From: an uncultured Dysgonomonas sp.
GTDB taxonomy: Bacteria > Bacteroidota > Bacteroidia > Bacteroidales > Dysgonomonadaceae
Direction of reading: 5' to 3'
DNA length: 33,786 bases
Assembly (NCBI GenBank): GCA_945273835.1
Contig: CALYPL010000018.1
Location: forward strand, 1 to 33,786
Part shown: positions 32,055 to 33,786 of the stretch, piece after piece
Numbering within the stretch: position 1 is the stretch's first letter
Layout of the letters: each line of letters opens with the position of its first letter
Program-made: the position numbers and the translations under genes
Notes under the pieces: model-generated
Database searches by the model: none
What the model was told of the DNA's origin: nothing
Seen by the model: only the letters and a program-made list of their open reading frames with translations

Positions 32055-33644
32055 TTAAAATCTATATCCTAAAGTAATTAGACCTCTGAAAGTATTAGTT
32101 TTTAAATTAGCTTTCTCAGAGAATGAGTGAGCGAATACTTCACTTTTTTGAGTCTTATACATAAAAGCTACATCGGTGTAGAAACTAGGTGAGAAACGAT
32201 AACCTAAACCCCAAGTTAAATGGTATGTATCTCCATCAAGTAAAAAGTGAGAATCAGCTCGGTCAGTTCTAACTTCATAATAAGTATCAGTCATTGTAGG
32301 AGATATATTATGCTTCAAGCTTTTTTGCACAGGACTTTGCATCCATGCATATCCAACTCGGGCTGAAAATTGAGGTGTTATACGAGCTTCTGCACCAATA
32401 CGTAATGTTGAAGCACCGGTAAAGTGACGATTAATATCATTATTCGGATTGTTAGGTAAAATATACCCATCATCATCAAAGAGCTTGGTAGAATTCTTAT
32501 AATTCGTAAATTCATAATCGGCACTTATAATGGCATATTGACCGATTACGCCGGCTATACTTGCGACAAATTTATCTGGTGAACGAAATCTGTAATCACG
32601 TGTAGTTTCATTTGTCCATACTGCTCCTTTTGAAGGATAGTCTTTACTCCCATCAATAAATTCAGACATATCATAGTCCATGCCGGCAGACATATAGTCT
32701 GTCATATCATACCAAGTTGGAGAATGGTAAGCCAAACCGATACGTAATTCCTGAATCGGTTTTACAATAACTCCGGCTTTAAGCTGCCATCCTGTCCCTT
32801 CGGACTTCATAAAATTATCCAGACTGAAACCTGCATTAGTAGCACCTCCAATACCTTCGTCATAAAAAGTTTCTCTACGATAATCAAGATCAGTTACTGA
32901 TACAGTCAAACCAACACTAACAATATCAGAAAATGTTGTACCCATATTAAAGTCGTAAGTATCAACATAACCCTTCTCATAAACTTGTAAGCCGTTATTT
33001 ATCTGATTATCTAAAATAGGCTTAGCCGTAACAAATTTATCACCTGCAAAATCCGTCAAATATCCATTATAGCCAAAAACAGCTAACCAGTCATATTGGC
33101 TAAATGGGTTGTATCCATCAGGGTTTACACCTTTAAAATTGATCAAAAGCTTACTCGGATCTGAAATATTAGATTCATTTGATCTGTAAGTCATGTATCG
33201 CGCTAAAGACTGTGTTAAATTATTGCCTTGAGTGCGATACTTACGATCAAAAGTTTTCAATCGATTATAAGAAAATCCGAAATTGAGTTTAGGTGCTATA
33301 TCACTGTAAAGATCGAAAGAACCGACAAAAGCAAGATTATCAAAGTTGAACTTAAATTTGCTCTCATTGATTTTATCTGTATTCAGATTAGATTCAGTTT
33401 TTGTATTCTGAAAGTTGAGTGTAGTAACGATTTCAGACTTTTTATATACACCAATACCTGCGGGGTTGATCGAAATACCGGATATATCACCACCTAAAGC
33501 TCCAAATGCTCCACCCATACTCACAGATCGTGCAGTTCCTTTCAAATCATTTCTGGATAAATTATAGGCATCAACTTCACTTTGGGCATATCCCCCCAAT
33601 GTAAATCCCAATCCAATTATAATTCCAACTATTTTACGATTCAT
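32055..33644 (-). CDS. OmpP1/FadL/TodX-type outer-membrane protein
   Basis: This 529-residue protein has a signal peptide (cleaved after GGYAQ near residue 20) and ends in Phe (LITLGYRF), as outer-membrane barrels do. The N-terminal GTARSVSMGGAFGALGGDISGISINPAGIG (in pieces, about 36-66) is the signature of OmpP1/FadL transporters and of Bacteroidota relatives: an Asn-Pro-Ala-Gly loop in the hatch region. Alternating Tyr-rich strands fill the rest (for example PKLNFGFSYNRLK, LRIGLAYHSPTWYD, RVGYAWMQSP). FadL proteins take up fatty acids or other hydrophobic compounds; the substrate here is unknown. A Gly/Ser-rich protein gene ends 75 bp upstream on the same strand. Confidence 0.9.
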   Translation of the reverse strand: MNRKIVGIIIGLGFTLGGYAQSEVDAYNLSRNDLKGTARSVSMGGAFGALGGDISGISINPAGIGVYKKSEIVTTLNFQNTKTESNLNTDKINESKFKFNFDNLAFVGSFDLYSDIAPKLNFGFSYNRLKTFDRKYRTQGNNLTQSLARYMTYRSNESNISDPSKLLINFKGVNPDGYNPFSQYDWLAVFGYNGYLTDFAGDKFVTAKPILDNQINNGLQVYEKGYVDTYDFNMGTTFSDIVSVGLTVSVTDLDYRRETFYDEGIGGATNAGFSLDNFMKSEGTGWQLKAGVIVKPIQELRIGLAYHSPTWYDMTDYMSAGMDYDMSEFIDGSKDYPSKGAVWTNETTRDYRFRSPDKFVASIAGVIGQYAIISADYEFTNYKNSTKLFDDDGYILPNNPNNDINRHFTGASTLRIGAEARITPQFSARVGYAWMQSPVQKSLKHNISPTMTDTYYEVRTDRADSHFLLDGDTYHLTWGLGYRFSPSFYTDVAFMYKTQKSEVFAHSFSEKANLKTNTFRGLITLGYRF

Positions 33645-33719
33645 AATATTAAAGTTTGTTTATATAACTTAGATAGAGCTACCTCATAAACAAAAGCAGC
33701 TCTTATATCTACAATCTAT

Positions 33720-33786
33720 TTATCTTCGTCCAGCTCCACCGCTGTAACTTGGTCGACTTGATGAACCGCCTCCATAGCTTGGTCGA
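33720..33786 (-). CDS. C-terminal end of a Gly/Ser/Arg-rich protein (partial)
   Basis: A leftward frame entering from the window edge ends at TAA (33720-33722) and encodes RPSYGGGSSSRPSYSGGAGR plus a final R. The RPSY unit occurs twice, ten residues apart. I recall Bacteroidales genes next to OmpP1 that encode secreted proteins with such Gly/Ser tails, but 21 codons cannot identify it. Confidence 0.6.
   Translation of the reverse strand, partial: RPSYGGGSSSRPSYSGGAGRR

Noticed and set aside
1-33786. tRNA, rRNA, CRISPR array, prophage or insertion sequence
   Set aside because: No cloverleaf with a TTCGA-type loop, no regularly spaced repeats, and no transposase or integrase frame was found in the gaps or genes.

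Overview
The window looks like chromosomal DNA from a member of the Bacteroidota, most likely order Bacteroidales near Dysgonomonas, Paludibacter or Parabacteroides; I cannot fix the genus. The DNA is AT-rich. Several genes are confined to or typical of the phylum: GldB-type lipoprotein, N-succinylornithine-type carbamoyltransferase, DUF4290, PorE and PorD, and the stand-alone Bacteroidales ECF sigma factor. Upstream regions carry the phylum's -7 box (TAnnTTTG), once with a correctly spaced -33 box. I see no rRNA, tRNA, CRISPR array, prophage or insertion sequence, and no clearly broken core gene.

Region 1 (1-9.9 kb): leftward tsaD and a small orphan gene; then rightward a gldB-like lipoprotein gene, dnaB, an isolated family-2 glycosyltransferase in AT-rich flanks, a PDZ/S41 C-terminal processing protease, and a tight run DUF4290-rimM-small basic protein-argF' (succinylornithine carbamoyltransferase).

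Region 2 (9.9-17.2 kb): a leftward series: hybrid malic enzyme maeB, an S41 lipoprotein protease, a membrane-anchored GH25 muramidase, an alpha/beta hydrolase, an L,D-transpeptidase-like lipoprotein, a stand-alone secreted protein resembling only the toroid (TED) domain of bacterial alpha-2-macroglobulin, and the fluoride channel gene crcB. Four of the seven are predicted to act on or in the cell envelope.

Region 3 (17.2-25.5 kb): porE and porD (type IX secretion) rightward, a secreted TPR protein leftward, a DUF805 membrane protein rightward, aspS leftward, and a LtaS-like membrane sulfatase-fold transferase rightward.

Region 4 (25.6-31.9 kb): an ECF sigma factor with a consensus promoter overlapped by an inverted repeat, followed by a five-gene series SpoIIM family-DUF4129-like-DUF4350-MoxR ATPase-DUF58, a widespread but poorly understood membrane/ATPase system.

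Region 5 (32.0-33.8 kb): a leftward FadL/OmpP1-type outer-membrane protein and the last 21 codons of a Gly/Ser/Arg-rich protein.

The best candidates for something undescribed are the isolated alpha-2-macroglobulin toroid domain lacking the thioester motif (15.7-16.7 kb), the serine at the specificity position of the carbamoyltransferase, and the repeat-bearing control regions in front of porE and the ECF sigma gene.
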